Positions 16,521 through 25,547 of a stretch of DNA of 53,276 nt are shown here, piece by piece. A program made the translations under genes and the position numbers. Numbering within the stretch: the first letter of the stretch is position 1; each line of letters starts with the position of its first letter. The DNA lies in the NCBI GenBank assembly GCA_030700225.1, contig JAUYJT010000068.1, forward strand, positions 1-53,276, read 5' to 3'. The stretch comes from Candidatus Nanopelagicales bacterium (GTDB lineage: Bacteria > Actinomycetota > Actinomycetes > S36-B12 > GCA-2699445). The notes under the pieces were generated by a model that saw nothing but the letters and a program-made list of their open reading frames with translations, made no database searches and was not told the DNA's origin.

Positions 16521-17609
16521 ATGGGACGACTCAAACGGCCCCCCAGCCGAGTTGTCGAAACCCTGCGATTCCTTGTCGTTGTTCTCTGCGCGGCGATCGG
16601 ATGGCAGATCGCCCGCTCCATCTCTGGAGCATCTGACGCCCCCATTCTCGGCTGGTTGAACGGGCCCACGCTTGGCCTGGTGATCGGAGCCGGATTCGGA
16701 TACTCCGCTGGCGGAATCGTTGCCAGGTACGCGGTGTCGTCGCTTGACCGAGGCGACCGCGCGCTCGAGGGCGTCACACCGGAGGAACTGGTCGCTGGCT
16801 CGATCGGCGGGATGGCCGCGGGACTACTGACGGCCCTTCTCACGTGGCCGGTGTTCCTGCTAACTCCCGCCGTGATCGCCGCCTGCCTGTTCGCCTTTGT
16901 CGTAATCCTCGGCTCAGCGTTCGGATTCACCGTCGCCAAACACCGACGGGAGGCCGTTCTGGGAGCACTCGGCGCCCGGGCCGGGATTTCCGCAACCCCT
17001 CGGCAGCTGACGAGAGGTCGGCTCATTGACAGCTCGGTCGCGATCGACGGCCGAATCCTGGACGTGATAGCGGCGGGTTTCGCGGAGGGGCGGATCGTGG
17101 TCTGCCAACCCGTTCTGGACGAACTTGCGAATCTGGCGGACAGCTCCGATCAGCGCCGACGGCAGAAGGGGCGCAAGGGCTTGGAGACCCTGGACGTGCT
17201 GCGCCGCACAGACGGAGTCTCGGTGACAGTCATTCCCGACGAAGCGCCAGAGATCGCCGATGTGGACGCCAAGCTCGTCCGTATCGCGATCGCTCGCTCG
17301 CTGGCACTACTGACCCTTGACACTGGGCTGGCCAAGTCCGCGTCAATCGCGGGTGCTGCGGTTCAGAACCTCCACGCTTTGTCGCTGGCACTGCGCCCAC
17401 CGGTCCTCGTCGGGGACTCCCTGACTGTCCGGCTCGTCAGGGAGGGCAAGGAGGCTGGGCAGGCTGTGGCCTACCTCGACGACGGAACGATGGTAGTAGT
17501 AGAGCGTGGACGTGACCGGATCGGTGGGGATCTCCATGTAGAGGTCACCAGCGTTCTTGTCACGTCGAACGGCCGGATGGTGTTCGCACGGCGACTGGAC
17601 GTTGAATGA
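16521..17609 (+). CDS. Membrane PIN-TRAM domain protein (YacL-like)
   Basis: A 362-aa protein: four membrane helices in the first about 140 residues, a PIN nuclease domain about 165-290 with acidic residues in DSSVAIDGRI and LTLDTGLAKSA, then a TRAM RNA-binding domain (about 300-360, VREGKEAGQAVAYLDDGTMVVVE). It resembles the Bacillus YacL family commonly next to carD/ispD. The PIN acidic set implies a possible ribonuclease; the substrate is unknown. AAGGAG precedes ATG. It overlaps ispD by 4 nt, so carD, this gene, ispD and ispF may be one transcript. Confidence 0.88.
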   Translation: MGRLKRPPSRVVETLRFLVVVLCAAIGWQIARSISGASDAPILGWLNGPTLGLVIGAGFGYSAGGIVARYAVSSLDRGDRALEGVTPEELVAGSIGGMAAGLLTALLTWPVFLLTPAVIAACLFAFVVILGSAFGFTVAKHRREAVLGALGARAGISATPRQLTRGRLIDSSVAIDGRILDVIAAGFAEGRIVVCQPVLDELANLADSSDQRRRQKGRKGLETLDVLRRTDGVSVTVIPDEAPEIADVDAKLVRIAIARSLALLTLDTGLAKSASIAGAAVQNLHALSLALRPPVLVGDSLTVRLVREGKEAGQAVAYLDDGTMVVVERGRDRIGGDLHVEVTSVLVTSNGRMVFARRLDVE

Positions 17610-18304
17610 CCGGCGTCGGATGTGTGATCCCCGCCGCTGGCAAAGGCGAGCGGTTGGGCGGGCCCGTGTCCAAGGCACTGCGAGATCTCGGCGGGGCGCC
17701 GCTGCTGGAACATGCGGTGCGCGCCATAGCCGCTTGCCGAGCCGTGACACACATAGTCGTTGCCGCGCCTGAACATCTGCTTGAGGAATTCAGCAGCGCG
17801 ATCGCAGGACTGGACACGGTCGCTGACCTCCACGTGACAGCAGGCGGAGCGAGCCGCACTAGCTCGGTGCGCCTCGGCCTGGCGGCGCTCCCGACAGGAA
17901 TCGACACGGTGCTGGTCCATGACGCGGCCCGTCCTTTGGTCCCGCCCGAAGTCGTCGAGTCGGTGGTCGCCGCGCTCAAATCGGGGGCGCAAGCCGTGGT
18001 TCCAGTTACTCGCGTCGTCGACACCATAAAGCAGATCGACGCTGCCGGGCGAGTGGTGTCAACGCTGGACCGATCCACATTGCGATCCGTCCAGACCCCG
18101 CAGGGCTTCCGCCGCGAAGTGCTGACCGAGGCGCTGCGGCTCGCGCGCGGCGAACGCACTGACGACGCCGCCCATGTCGAGGCCATCGGCGTGCCCGTGC
18201 TCGTTGTTCCTGGCCACGAGGACGCCCTGAAGGTCACGCGGCCCATCGACCTGCTCACCGCTGAAGCCCTGCTGCGACGTCGGATGGCTGCCCGTGTCAA
18301 CTGA
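17606..18304 (+). CDS. ispD: 2-C-methyl-D-erythritol 4-phosphate cytidylyltransferase
   Basis: A 232-aa MEP-pathway enzyme joining CTP and MEP to form CDP-ME for isoprenoid synthesis. [17 protein letters not shown] is the nucleotide-binding loop; [16 protein letters not shown] and the [11 protein letters not shown] segment are the signature. It is translationally coupled to the PIN-TRAM gene upstream and overlaps ispF by 11 nt. Confidence 0.95.
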   Translation: MTGVGCVIPAAGKGERLGGPVSKALRDLGGAPLLEHAVRAIAACRAVTHIVVAAPEHLLEEFSSAIAGLDTVADLHVTAGGASRTSSVRLGLAALPTGIDTVLVHDAARPLVPPEVVESVVAALKSGAQAVVPVTRVVDTIKQIDAAGRVVSTLDRSTLRSVQTPQGFRREVLTEALRLARGERTDDAAHVEAIGVPVLVVPGHEDALKVTRPIDLLTAEALLRRRMAARVN

Positions 18305-18767
18305 GCTTCGCGTTGGAATCGGCGTAGATGTCCACCAGTTCGATGCGAGCAGGCCGCTGTGGTTGGCAACGCTGGCCTGGCCGGATGAGGCGGGACTGGC
18401 CGGCCACAGCGATGGCGATGTGGCAGCCCATGCCGCGTGCGACGCGCTGCTTTCAGCAAGTGGCCTGGGCGACATCGGAACGCTGTTCGGCACGTCCGAT
18501 CCCCAATGGCGCGACGCATCAGGCGCGACGCTTCTGGCCGAGACAGCGGCGCTTCTGCGCGAACGCGGAGCCGTCCCCAGCAACATCGCCGTGCAGATCA
18601 TCGGAAACCGGCCTCGCGTTTCGGCACGCGCCCGCGAAGCCGAGGCGGGAATGTCGGCAGCGGCTGGGTGCCCGGTCTCGATCTCGGGGACCACAACCGA
18701 CGGCCTCGGGCTGACCGGGCGGGGCGAGGGGCTGGCCGCGATCGCGACCGCACTCGTGCGTGTGTAG
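18294..18767 (+). CDS. ispF: 2-C-methyl-D-erythritol 2,4-cyclodiphosphate synthase
   Basis: A 157-aa MEP-pathway trimeric zinc enzyme that cyclises CDP-ME 2-phosphate. GIGVDVHQF (metal-binding Asp/His), [17 protein letters not shown], and the C-terminal [20 protein letters not shown] are the signature. The GTG start lies inside the ispD 3' end. The length is normal. Confidence 0.95.
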   Translation: MSTELRVGIGVDVHQFDASRPLWLATLAWPDEAGLAGHSDGDVAAHAACDALLSASGLGDIGTLFGTSDPQWRDASGATLLAETAALLRERGAVPSNIAVQIIGNRPRVSARAREAEAGMSAAAGCPVSISGTTTDGLGLTGRGEGLAAIATALVRV

Positions 18768-18811
18768 GCGTGTACAGGAATGCCTGGCACGGTCCTCGGT
18801 AGCCTTGTCGC

Positions 18812-20215
18812 GTGACCCTGCGCCTCCACGACACCGCCAGCCGGTCGGTCCGCGAATTCCAACCTGTCCGGCCCGGGACGGCGTCGATATACGTGTGCGG
18901 CGCGACGGTCCAGTCTCTGCCACACATCGGGCACATGCGTTCAGCCGTCGTGTTCGACGTCCTGCGGCGCTGGCTGGAGTACAAGGGCCTGGCCGTGACT
19001 CTGATCCGAAACGTCACTGACATCGACGACAAGATCCTGGCCAAGTCCGCCGAGGCCGGGTATCCGTGGTGGGAATGGGCGATGTTGAACGAGCGCGCGT
19101 TCGACTCCGCCTACACGTGCCTTGGTGTGCGTCCACCGTCCTACGAACCTCGGGCCACAGGACATGTGCCCGAGATGATCGACCTGATGAGCCGCCTCAT
19201 CGAGCGCGGTCATGCCTACGCGGTCGGAGCAGACGTCTACTACGACGTCCGGTCTTGGCCCGGCTACGGAGATCTCAGCGGCCACCGACTGGAGGATGTG
19301 CCCCAGGCCGAGGATGAGTCGCTGCGCGGTAAGCGCGACCCGCGGGACTTCGCCTTGTGGAAGAGCGCCAAGCCCGGCGAGCCGACATGGCCCACGCCGT
19401 GGGGAGCTGGACGGCCAGGGTGGCATCTGGAGTGCTCCGCCATGGCCACGAAGTACTGCGGGGAGGAGTTCGACATCCACGGCGGCGGACTGGACCTGGT
19501 CTTTCCCCATCACGAGAATGAGATAGCGCAGTCGCAGGGGGCTGGATACCCATTCGCCCGGTATTGGATGCACAACGCCTGGGTGACGACGGCGGGCGAG
19601 AAGATGAGCAAGTCGCTGGGCAACACACTCCTGGTCAGCGAGCTGATCAAGCAGGCCCGGCCGGTCGAGTTGCGCTATTACCTCGGGTCGGCTCACTACC
19701 GTTCGATGCTGGAGTTCTCCCCCGAGTCGTTGACGGAGGCCGCGGCTGGCTATCACCGAATCGAGTCCTTCGTCCAACGCGCGACGGAGCGCGTAGGCCA
19801 GGTCGAGCTGGGCGCGGTCCTGCCCCCGGCGTTCGTGGCCGCCATGGACGACGACCTGGGAGTCTCGGCGGCCTTGGCAGTGCTTCACAACGCCGTCAGC
19901 GACGGCAACACCCAGCTCGGCGCCGACGCGGCCGCACCCGAGCTTCGCGCGACGCTGGCATCGGTCAGGCTCATGGCTGATCTGCTTGGCGTCGACCCGC
20001 TGGCAAAGGAGTGGGTCCAGGACGTTGATGCGGGGATCCACGAGGCGCTCAGCGCTTTGGTCGATCACCTTCTGCTGCAGAGGCAGTCGGCCCGGGACCG
20101 GCGTGACTTCGCAGCCGCCGACGAGATTCGGGAGACGCTTCGGCGCGCGGGTATCGCGGTTGAGGACGGGGCCGCCGGATCCAGGTGGACGCTCGATCCC
20201 GCAGCGGACCAGTGA
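18812..20215 (+). CDS. cysS: Cysteinyl-tRNA synthetase
   Basis: A 467-aa class I synthetase: HIGH-type PHIGHMRS near residue 35 and KMSKS-type EKMSKSLGN near 265; [10 protein letters not shown] carries zinc/active-site Cys. The length matches mycobacterial CysS (469 aa). GTG start, with the ATG or SD upstream not obvious. It overlaps rlmB by one base; the ispF-cysS-rlmB order is conserved in Actinobacteria. Confidence 0.95.
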   Translation: MTLRLHDTASRSVREFQPVRPGTASIYVCGATVQSLPHIGHMRSAVVFDVLRRWLEYKGLAVTLIRNVTDIDDKILAKSAEAGYPWWEWAMLNERAFDSAYTCLGVRPPSYEPRATGHVPEMIDLMSRLIERGHAYAVGADVYYDVRSWPGYGDLSGHRLEDVPQAEDESLRGKRDPRDFALWKSAKPGEPTWPTPWGAGRPGWHLECSAMATKYCGEEFDIHGGGLDLVFPHHENEIAQSQGAGYPFARYWMHNAWVTTAGEKMSKSLGNTLLVSELIKQARPVELRYYLGSAHYRSMLEFSPESLTEAAAGYHRIESFVQRATERVGQVELGAVLPPAFVAAMDDDLGVSAALAVLHNAVSDGNTQLGADAAAPELRATLASVRLMADLLGVDPLAKEWVQDVDAGIHEALSALVDHLLLQRQSARDRRDFAAADEIRETLRRAGIAVEDGAAGSRWTLDPAADQ

Positions 20216-21162
20216 TGGCGGGTAACTCAAGCCGACGTGGAGCGGTTCGCGGCGCGAGGTCGGCTAAGGGCGCGGCCGTCGGTTCAGGCGGCCGAGGCAA
20301 GCGTGCTTTGTCGGGCAAAGGGCCGACTCCTCCGGCTGTGAACCGACCGGGCCACCCGGCGGCTGCCAAGGCCCGCCGTAAGCGCGCTGACCGTTCGCCG
20401 GGACCTGTTCGCGCGATGCGGCAGGAGGTGATCCTGGGCCGCAACGCAGTCGACGAGGCTTTGGCGGCTGGCATTCCGGCGGTGGAGCTGGCGGTGCTGG
20501 ACTCCGCCGTTGAGGACGTTCGGATCAGGCGGGCCAAGCGGGCGGCCGAACAGGGCGGTATCCCGCTGTCGCTTCGCACGCGCCCGGAGCTGGACCGTCT
20601 GGCTGACGGGCTGCCGCATCAGGGAATCGCACTCTTGGTCGCACCGTTCGCGTATGCGGACCTAGCTGACCTACGCCGCGCCGCTGGGGATCCGGCGGCC
20701 GGTCGGTCAGTCGTCGTGGTCCTGGATCACATCCAGGACCCCCGGAACCTTGGGGCGATCGCCAGATCAGCGGCCGCCTTCGGCGTGGACGGGATCGTCA
20801 TACCGGAGAGGCGGGCGGCGGCAGTCACCGCGGCGGCCTGGCGAGCCTCAGCGGGCGCGCTGGCTCGAGTGCCGGTCGCGCGCGTCGTCAACGTCGCTCG
20901 CGCGCTGTCGGCCCTACAGAAGGACGGCTACGTGGCCGTCGGCCTTTCGGCATCTGACGGAGTCCCGATCGAGAGCCTTGATAGCCGCCTGCTCGAGCAG
21001 CCCGTCGCACTCGTCGTGGGCTCGGAATCCAGCGGGATCTCCCGCCTCGTCGCCGAACGCTGCGACGCCGTGGCCACCATCGGCATTCATGAGCAGACCG
21101 AGTCGCTCAACGCCTCGGCGGCGACGTCGATCGCCCTATACCTGCTGACCCAGGGCCGCTGA
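20215..21162 (+). CDS. rlmB: 23S rRNA (guanosine-2'-O-)-methyltransferase
   Basis: A 315-aa SPOUT-class TrmH-like methyltransferase that 2'-O-methylates a 23S guanosine. Residues 1-70 are a basic Arg/Lys/Pro-rich disordered extension, followed by a substrate-binding domain (ILGRNAVDEALAAG) and the SPOUT knot with DHIQDPRNLGAIARSAA, VGSESSGISRLV and SLNASAATSIALYLL. ATG 20215 overlaps the cysS stop; an earlier in-frame start at 20185 would lie within cysS. Operon end: a hairpin follows at 21164. Confidence 0.93.
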   Translation: MAGNSSRRGAVRGARSAKGAAVGSGGRGKRALSGKGPTPPAVNRPGHPAAAKARRKRADRSPGPVRAMRQEVILGRNAVDEALAAGIPAVELAVLDSAVEDVRIRRAKRAAEQGGIPLSLRTRPELDRLADGLPHQGIALLVAPFAYADLADLRRAAGDPAAGRSVVVVLDHIQDPRNLGAIARSAAAFGVDGIVIPERRAAAVTAAAWRASAGALARVPVARVVNVARALSALQKDGYVAVGLSASDGVPIESLDSRLLEQPVALVVGSESSGISRLVAERCDAVATIGIHEQTESLNASAATSIALYLLTQGR

Positions 21163-21163
21163 C

Positions 21164-21188
21164 CCAGGCGGCGTTCGGGCCCGCCTGG
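21164..21188 (+). terminator. Hairpin after rlmB
   Basis: CCAGGCGG and CCGCCTGG form a perfect 8-bp stem with a 9-nt loop immediately after the rlmB stop. There is no U-tract. It probably closes the carD-rlmB transcription block and separates it from the accessory region downstream. Confidence 0.5.
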
Positions 21189-21311
21189 CGACCGCTCGCA
21201 GGAAATCTGAAAGAAGTTCGCTGTCCAGGTTGTATCCGTGGGAAACAGCGTGGACAATCAACAATATGTGACGCAGGTAACACGCTCTGTACGGGCGGAT
21301 TGGAGTTAGAG

Positions 21312-22301
21312 ATGAACCACGGGAAACGGCAGAGGCTGAGGATGTGGGCTGGGCTGGCATCCGCGGCTTTGGTAGCGGGCGCCATGACGGCGGTCGCTGT
21401 AGCACCAGCGCAGGCGGACGATTTCGATCAGGGGAACATCGATCCGGTCGTGTCAGCTGTGACGGCTGGCTTCGCGATGCAGCCTGCCGCGAACGGTACG
21501 TCGGCCACATATCAGATCGACGCGACGATCACTGACGGAAACACGCTATTGGATCTGAACACGGTGACCTTGTGTCTATACAACACCGCAGGAGGCACTT
21601 CGGACTGCTCGTCGACAGATTCGCAGAACACGATGAAGATGGTCTGGACGAGGGCGGATGACGCGTTCGTGCTCACTTCCGGCGGCTCGACGTATTGGGC
21701 CGACCAGACTTCCCTCTCGGACTACACCGCCACCAACACCGCGATGGACCTGAACTTCAAGTTCAAGGTCGGCGAGGCCGCGTTGCAAGGAGACTGGACG
21801 GCTAAGGTCACCGCGTTGGACACGAGTGCCGGGACGCACACGGTCACGGACGCAACGCATTCGGTCGCCTACTACGGATCCGTTGACACCAACCGTGCTG
21901 GTCAGAGCTACGGAGAGTTGGCGAAGGACGGAAGCGCGAACGCGCAGAACATCTCCCACGGCACGCTGCAGGTCAACGGCGCGACCGACATCTCATACGC
22001 CGTGGCGAACCTGACAGACGGGACCACGACGATGACGAACATGGGCGGTTTGGTTACCGCGGCGCCAGATGTCACCAAGTTCGCACTCGATTGCCTCGGA
22101 GGCTCGGCTACCTACGACAACACCGGCGCAGCCCGGATAGCCGCAGGAGCGACCGAAGTGCATTCGAACATTCTGACCGGCGGGGCAGTGGAGGACGGCA
22201 ACACCACCAACGTTGCGTCCTGCCGCCTGGCCACAGGTGGTCAGGTCCCGGCCCAGACCTACACAGGGGCCTTGACAGTGACCGTTGCCGCGCAGGCGTA
22301 G
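21312..22301 (+). CDS. Secreted beta-sandwich protein, WxL-like tail
   Basis: A 329-aa exported protein: signal peptide of about 34 residues ending APAQADD, then a beta-rich mature part with Cys pairs (VTLCLYN and TSDCSSTD; FALDCLGG and VASCRLATGG) and the terminal TYTGALTVTVAAQA. A closing YTGxxTxTV strand is typical of WxL-type cell-surface domains, although the W-x-L motif itself is not clear. Start ATG 21312 is preceded by GGAG. The neighbour downstream is a membrane-anchored protein with a WxL-interacting-protein layout. I infer a surface module; no known function. Confidence 0.6.
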   Translation: MNHGKRQRLRMWAGLASAALVAGAMTAVAVAPAQADDFDQGNIDPVVSAVTAGFAMQPAANGTSATYQIDATITDGNTLLDLNTVTLCLYNTAGGTSDCSSTDSQNTMKMVWTRADDAFVLTSGGSTYWADQTSLSDYTATNTAMDLNFKFKVGEAALQGDWTAKVTALDTSAGTHTVTDATHSVAYYGSVDTNRAGQSYGELAKDGSANAQNISHGTLQVNGATDISYAVANLTDGTTTMTNMGGLVTAAPDVTKFALDCLGGSATYDNTGAARIAAGATEVHSNILTGGAVEDGNTTNVASCRLATGGQVPAQTYTGALTVTVAAQA

Positions 22302-22317
22302 CAGCGAGAAGTCAGTT

Positions 22318-22351
22318 CTGAGGGTGGGGAGGGAAACCTCCCCACCCTCAG
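22318..22351. terminator. Perfect 15-bp stem-loop between the two surface genes
   Basis: CTGAGGGTGGGGAGG, loop GAAA, CCTCCCCACCCTCAG: a perfect 15-bp inverted repeat with a GNRA-type tetraloop. There is no U-tract. It could terminate most transcripts of the upstream gene, stabilise its mRNA 3' end, or lower expression of the downstream gene, whose SD lies 40 nt further on. Confidence 0.6.
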
Positions 22352-22403
22352 CATGTCAACCGACTACTCTCGCCGCAGGATGCGGACATTCGGAGGCGCA
22401 GCG

Positions 22404-23537
22404 ATGATCTGGAAGCGAGTCGCCGTGGGTTTCATGGCGGCATGGGCCCTATCAGTCGTAGCGGTGGCCGGACTGCCCTCACAGGCCACAGCGGAGCCCC
22501 GCTACGGGATCGGGGGCTCTAGCTCTTTCCCGGCCAGCACCGTCTTCTCGATCCAGCCTGGGGCGGAACTGCCGCCAGTGCAGTTTCTGCGCATCCAAAA
22601 CACCGGAACCGGGAAAGCCACGGTGGAGTTCGAATCGAAAGTACCTGACGGCATCACGGTCGTACCGGACAGCCCAACCGCCGATCTGGCCCCAATGCAG
22701 CAGCACGACTTCCACTTCGCCATCAAGGTGGAGGAGTTCGTCCCCAAAGGGGAATACGAGATTCTGGTGGAGGGCAAGCAAACGAACGTGCCACACAAGC
22801 AGGGGAAGCTGGTGTACAAGCCAGCGTTCGCGGTCGTGTTCAAAGTTGTCGTTCCAGGCGAAGCGGGAAGCGTCAAGGTGCAAGCGCTCTCCTCTGCCGA
22901 CGATTCCGCAGTCTCCGGCGGGTTGAGTATCGCGATGCCAGGCAAACCAACCCCCATCACTGTCCGCGAGACTGTCGGCTCCACATTGGAGGCGACCTTG
23001 GCGCCTGGTGACTACTTCGCCGTCTTCAACATCCCCAAGCTCGTGAACGTCCGTGAGCCATTCCACCTCGACGCGAACGAGGACAAGACGGTCGTCATCA
23101 AGGTGGACACCGTGTCGTTCCTAGTCGCCGCAGCCAACAAGAAGATGGAGGAAGACAAGATCGTCACCGTGGATCTGCTTGGCGCGGTCAAGAACAACGT
23201 CCGACCAATCGAAGGGCCTGTTACCGCGGACGTCCGCGTCATGCGCGACGGCCAGGAGATTGACAAGGTACTACTCCAGCAGTTCCCAAAGCTCCCCACC
23301 GGCATCAGCGAGCTGCGCCAGAGCTATCGGCCTGACGACGGCTTCATCCCCGGCGAGTATGAGTTCGTATTCCAACTTGTCACCCCCGACTTCACGATCA
23401 CCGCGGCCCAAAACCCGAAGTTCACCGTTTCTGGACGAAGCGGCATGCTGTGGGGTGTGGCAGCGGCTGTCCTCGTGGCGGCCGTGGCGCTCGGGCTCTT
23501 CCTCCTTCGCCTGTGGATCCGCACCCCCAAGCCGTGA
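22404..23537 (+). CDS. Membrane-anchored Ig-like protein, WxL-interacting-protein-like layout
   Basis: A 377-aa protein: signal peptide of about 30 residues (ends SQATAEP), two or three beta-sandwich domains (about 35-165 with FLRIQNTGTGKATVEFESKV; 165-240; 245-345), one C-terminal membrane helix (about 348-370) and the short basic tail RLWIRTPKP. This matches the layout of WxL-interacting proteins (DUF916 plus DUF3324), though similarity is only structural by eye. Start ATG 22404 is supported by GGAGG seven bases upstream; an upstream ATG at 22353 abuts the stem-loop and lacks an SD. Likely holds the secreted partner on the cell surface; inferred. Confidence 0.55.
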   Translation: MIWKRVAVGFMAAWALSVVAVAGLPSQATAEPRYGIGGSSSFPASTVFSIQPGAELPPVQFLRIQNTGTGKATVEFESKVPDGITVVPDSPTADLAPMQQHDFHFAIKVEEFVPKGEYEILVEGKQTNVPHKQGKLVYKPAFAVVFKVVVPGEAGSVKVQALSSADDSAVSGGLSIAMPGKPTPITVRETVGSTLEATLAPGDYFAVFNIPKLVNVREPFHLDANEDKTVVIKVDTVSFLVAAANKKMEEDKIVTVDLLGAVKNNVRPIEGPVTADVRVMRDGQEIDKVLLQQFPKLPTGISELRQSYRPDDGFIPGEYEFVFQLVTPDFTITAAQNPKFTVSGRSGMLWGVAAAVLVAAVALGLFLLRLWIRTPKP

Positions 23538-23592
23538 TTCGCGAAGTCCGGCGCCGGACTTCCCACTGCAGCCCCGCCCTCCCCCCGCCGAA

Positions 23593-23689
23593 GCGGATGC
23601 TCCGAACAAACGCACCCGTTACGCGAAGAAACGCTCGTTGCAACGGGCGCGTCTGTACCCAAACCGTCGCGTTTGTCGGGAACGGCCGC
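23593..23689 (-). repeat. 97-bp palindromic repeat, copy 1
   Basis: Inverted copy of the element at 35614-35710; by hand alignment about 83 of 97 positions agree. One end reads GCGGCCGTTCCCGACAAACG on the minus strand; the other end is a degenerate version (GCGGATGCTCCGAACAAACG). Terminal inverted repeats plus small size suggest a MITE- or REP-like mobile repeat. It lies between the membrane-anchored surface gene and tRNA-Thr. Confidence 0.75.
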
Positions 23690-23784
23690 AAACTCCTGGG
23701 GGGTGATGGCCGACGATGCGGAGCCCGAACCGAGCATCGGCGCGGGGCACGCATCACCCCAACCGTCCTACACTTCTTGAGTCG

Positions 23785-23857
23785 GCCGACGTGGCGCAAT
23801 TGGCAGCGCACCTGTCTTGTAAACAGGTGGTTCCGGGTTCGAGCCCCGGCGTCGGCT
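23785..23857 (+). tRNA. tRNA-Thr (anticodon TGT)
   Basis: A full cloverleaf: acceptor GCCGACG/CGTCGGC with discriminator T, D stem GCGC/GCGC, anticodon stem CCTGT/ACAGG with loop CTTGTAA (anticodon TGT at 23818-23820), T arm CCGGG-TTCGAGC-CCCGG. CCA is not encoded. It reads ACA/ACG codons. It sits at the border of the accessory region; I found no duplicated 3' end nearby that would mark an integrated island. Confidence 0.97.
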
Positions 23858-24050
23858 CTGGTGCTGAGCCTTGGACTCAGCTCCCCCCACGGCGCGGCGT
23901 CTGCCCCATCTGAAGGCTCGACCTGAAGTCCGGCGGAACCCCTCGCAATCCCCGCGCGTCTGACCCCCGAAAAGGGTGGCGCACGCGCCGATCGAGAGGG
24001 TCCTGTCAGACGCCAGGGCGGAGCTTGGTCGTTGCGGGGAAAGGGGAATC

Positions 24051-25358
24051 ATGGGAAGCAGCCCGAATCGTCGCAGTCTCGTGCTTGTCGGTTCTCTCGC
24101 GGGCCTGCTGGTGACTGTAGGGGTCTTGGCTGGCTGCACGGCCGCGCCCGACACGGAGAGCATGCGGTTCGACGCGACCTTCACCGCCAACACCAACGGC
24201 GGCCTGAATGGGGCTGGCTCCTCCGTAGCAGTGCAGACTGACGGCAAGATCATCGTGACCGGCAGCTTCACCAAAGCCGGAGGCACAAGCGCGCCGCGCA
24301 TCGCGCGCTTCAACACCGACGGCACACCCGACACCAGCTTCAACGCCAGCACAAACGGCGGCCTGAACAAGGCTGGCCACTCCGTAGCAGTGCAGACTGA
24401 CGGCAAGATCATCGTCACCGGCAGCTTCACCAAAGCCGGAGGCACAAGCGCGCCGCGCATCGCGCGCTTCAACGCGGATGGCACGCCAGACACGGCCTTC
24501 AACGCCAGCACAAACGGCGGACTTACTGACAAAGGCTGGTCAGAGCCGTCGAAGCGAAGCATCGACCCGGGGATGGTGATTCCTCCCAGCGGCAACTCCG
24601 TGGCCGTGCAGCCCGATGGAAAGATCGTGGTCACCGGCGGTTTCAACCTAGCCGGAGGCGCCACCGCGAACGGCATCGCGCGCTTCAACGCCGACGGCAC
24701 CCCCGACACCAGCTTCATCAAGATGACCAACGGCGGCCTCGACTCCCTCGGGGGCAACTCCCTGGCTGTTCAGCCCGACGGCAAGATCATCGTCGCCGGC
24801 GGCTTCAGCGAGGCCGGGGGCATGACTTCAAGCCTCGTCGCGCGGTTCGAAGCAGACGGCCGTCCTGACGTCCGCTTCATCGTCAACTTCGCCGACCGCC
24901 CCGAAGCTGGCTACGGCTCGGGCTCCTCGGTGGCTCTGCAGCCCGACGGCAAGATCATCATCACCGGTAGCTTCATGACAACCCACGGTGCTCCAGGGGA
25001 TCGCATCGCCCGGATCGACTCCGACGGGGCCCCCGACGTTCGCTTTGCCAGCAACACTTACGGCGGCCTCAACGGCGCCTACTTCGCAGGCTTCGCCGTG
25101 GCTCTGCAGCCTGACGGCAAGATCGTCGTGACCGGCGACTTCAACAAGGCTGGCGGCATCCCCACGAACAACGTCGCGCGATTCAACGCGGACGGGACGC
25201 CCGATTCCAACTTCAACGAAAACAACGGAGGCCTGAACGGGATGGGCTACTCGGTGGCGATACAGCCCGACGGAGGGATCGTCCTCACTGGCAGCTTCAC
25301 GACCGAAAACGGCGCCCCCGGAAACCGCATCGCCCGGCTGTCCCCTGGACCGGGATAG
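24051..25358 (+). CDS. Delta-60 repeat lipoprotein
   Basis: A 435-aa lipoprotein: signal peptide with lipobox LAGC (about residues 22-25), then seven repeats of about 53-60 aa with the delta-60 pattern SVAVQTDGKIIVTGSF ... IARFNADGTPDTSF (beta-propeller). Repeats one and two are nearly identical at the DNA level (period 159 bp). The third repeat carries an insertion of about 20 residues. ATG 24051 follows AAAGGGG; the in-frame start at 23976 lacks a signal peptide. Such proteins are surface-displayed; ligand unknown. Confidence 0.9.
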   Translation: MGSSPNRRSLVLVGSLAGLLVTVGVLAGCTAAPDTESMRFDATFTANTNGGLNGAGSSVAVQTDGKIIVTGSFTKAGGTSAPRIARFNTDGTPDTSFNASTNGGLNKAGHSVAVQTDGKIIVTGSFTKAGGTSAPRIARFNADGTPDTAFNASTNGGLTDKGWSEPSKRSIDPGMVIPPSGNSVAVQPDGKIVVTGGFNLAGGATANGIARFNADGTPDTSFIKMTNGGLDSLGGNSLAVQPDGKIIVAGGFSEAGGMTSSLVARFEADGRPDVRFIVNFADRPEAGYGSGSSVALQPDGKIIITGSFMTTHGAPGDRIARIDSDGAPDVRFASNTYGGLNGAYFAGFAVALQPDGKIVVTGDFNKAGGIPTNNVARFNADGTPDSNFNENNGGLNGMGYSVAIQPDGGIVLTGSFTTENGAPGNRIARLSPGPG

Positions 25359-25547
25359 CCCTGACTCACTCCTCCGCAGCCGGGCCACTGGCGTCCGCTG
25401 GGGGAGAACGGTCCTGAGGCAAGTCTGCGTCGTTCGCCTCGACTGCGGCGCATCCACAGGCACGGCCCGACCCGGGTTTTCAACAGTGTCGGCGCCGCGC
25501 CGAACAAGTCCTCCAGACTGACGGACCTACGGAATAGCCTGCGTAGC

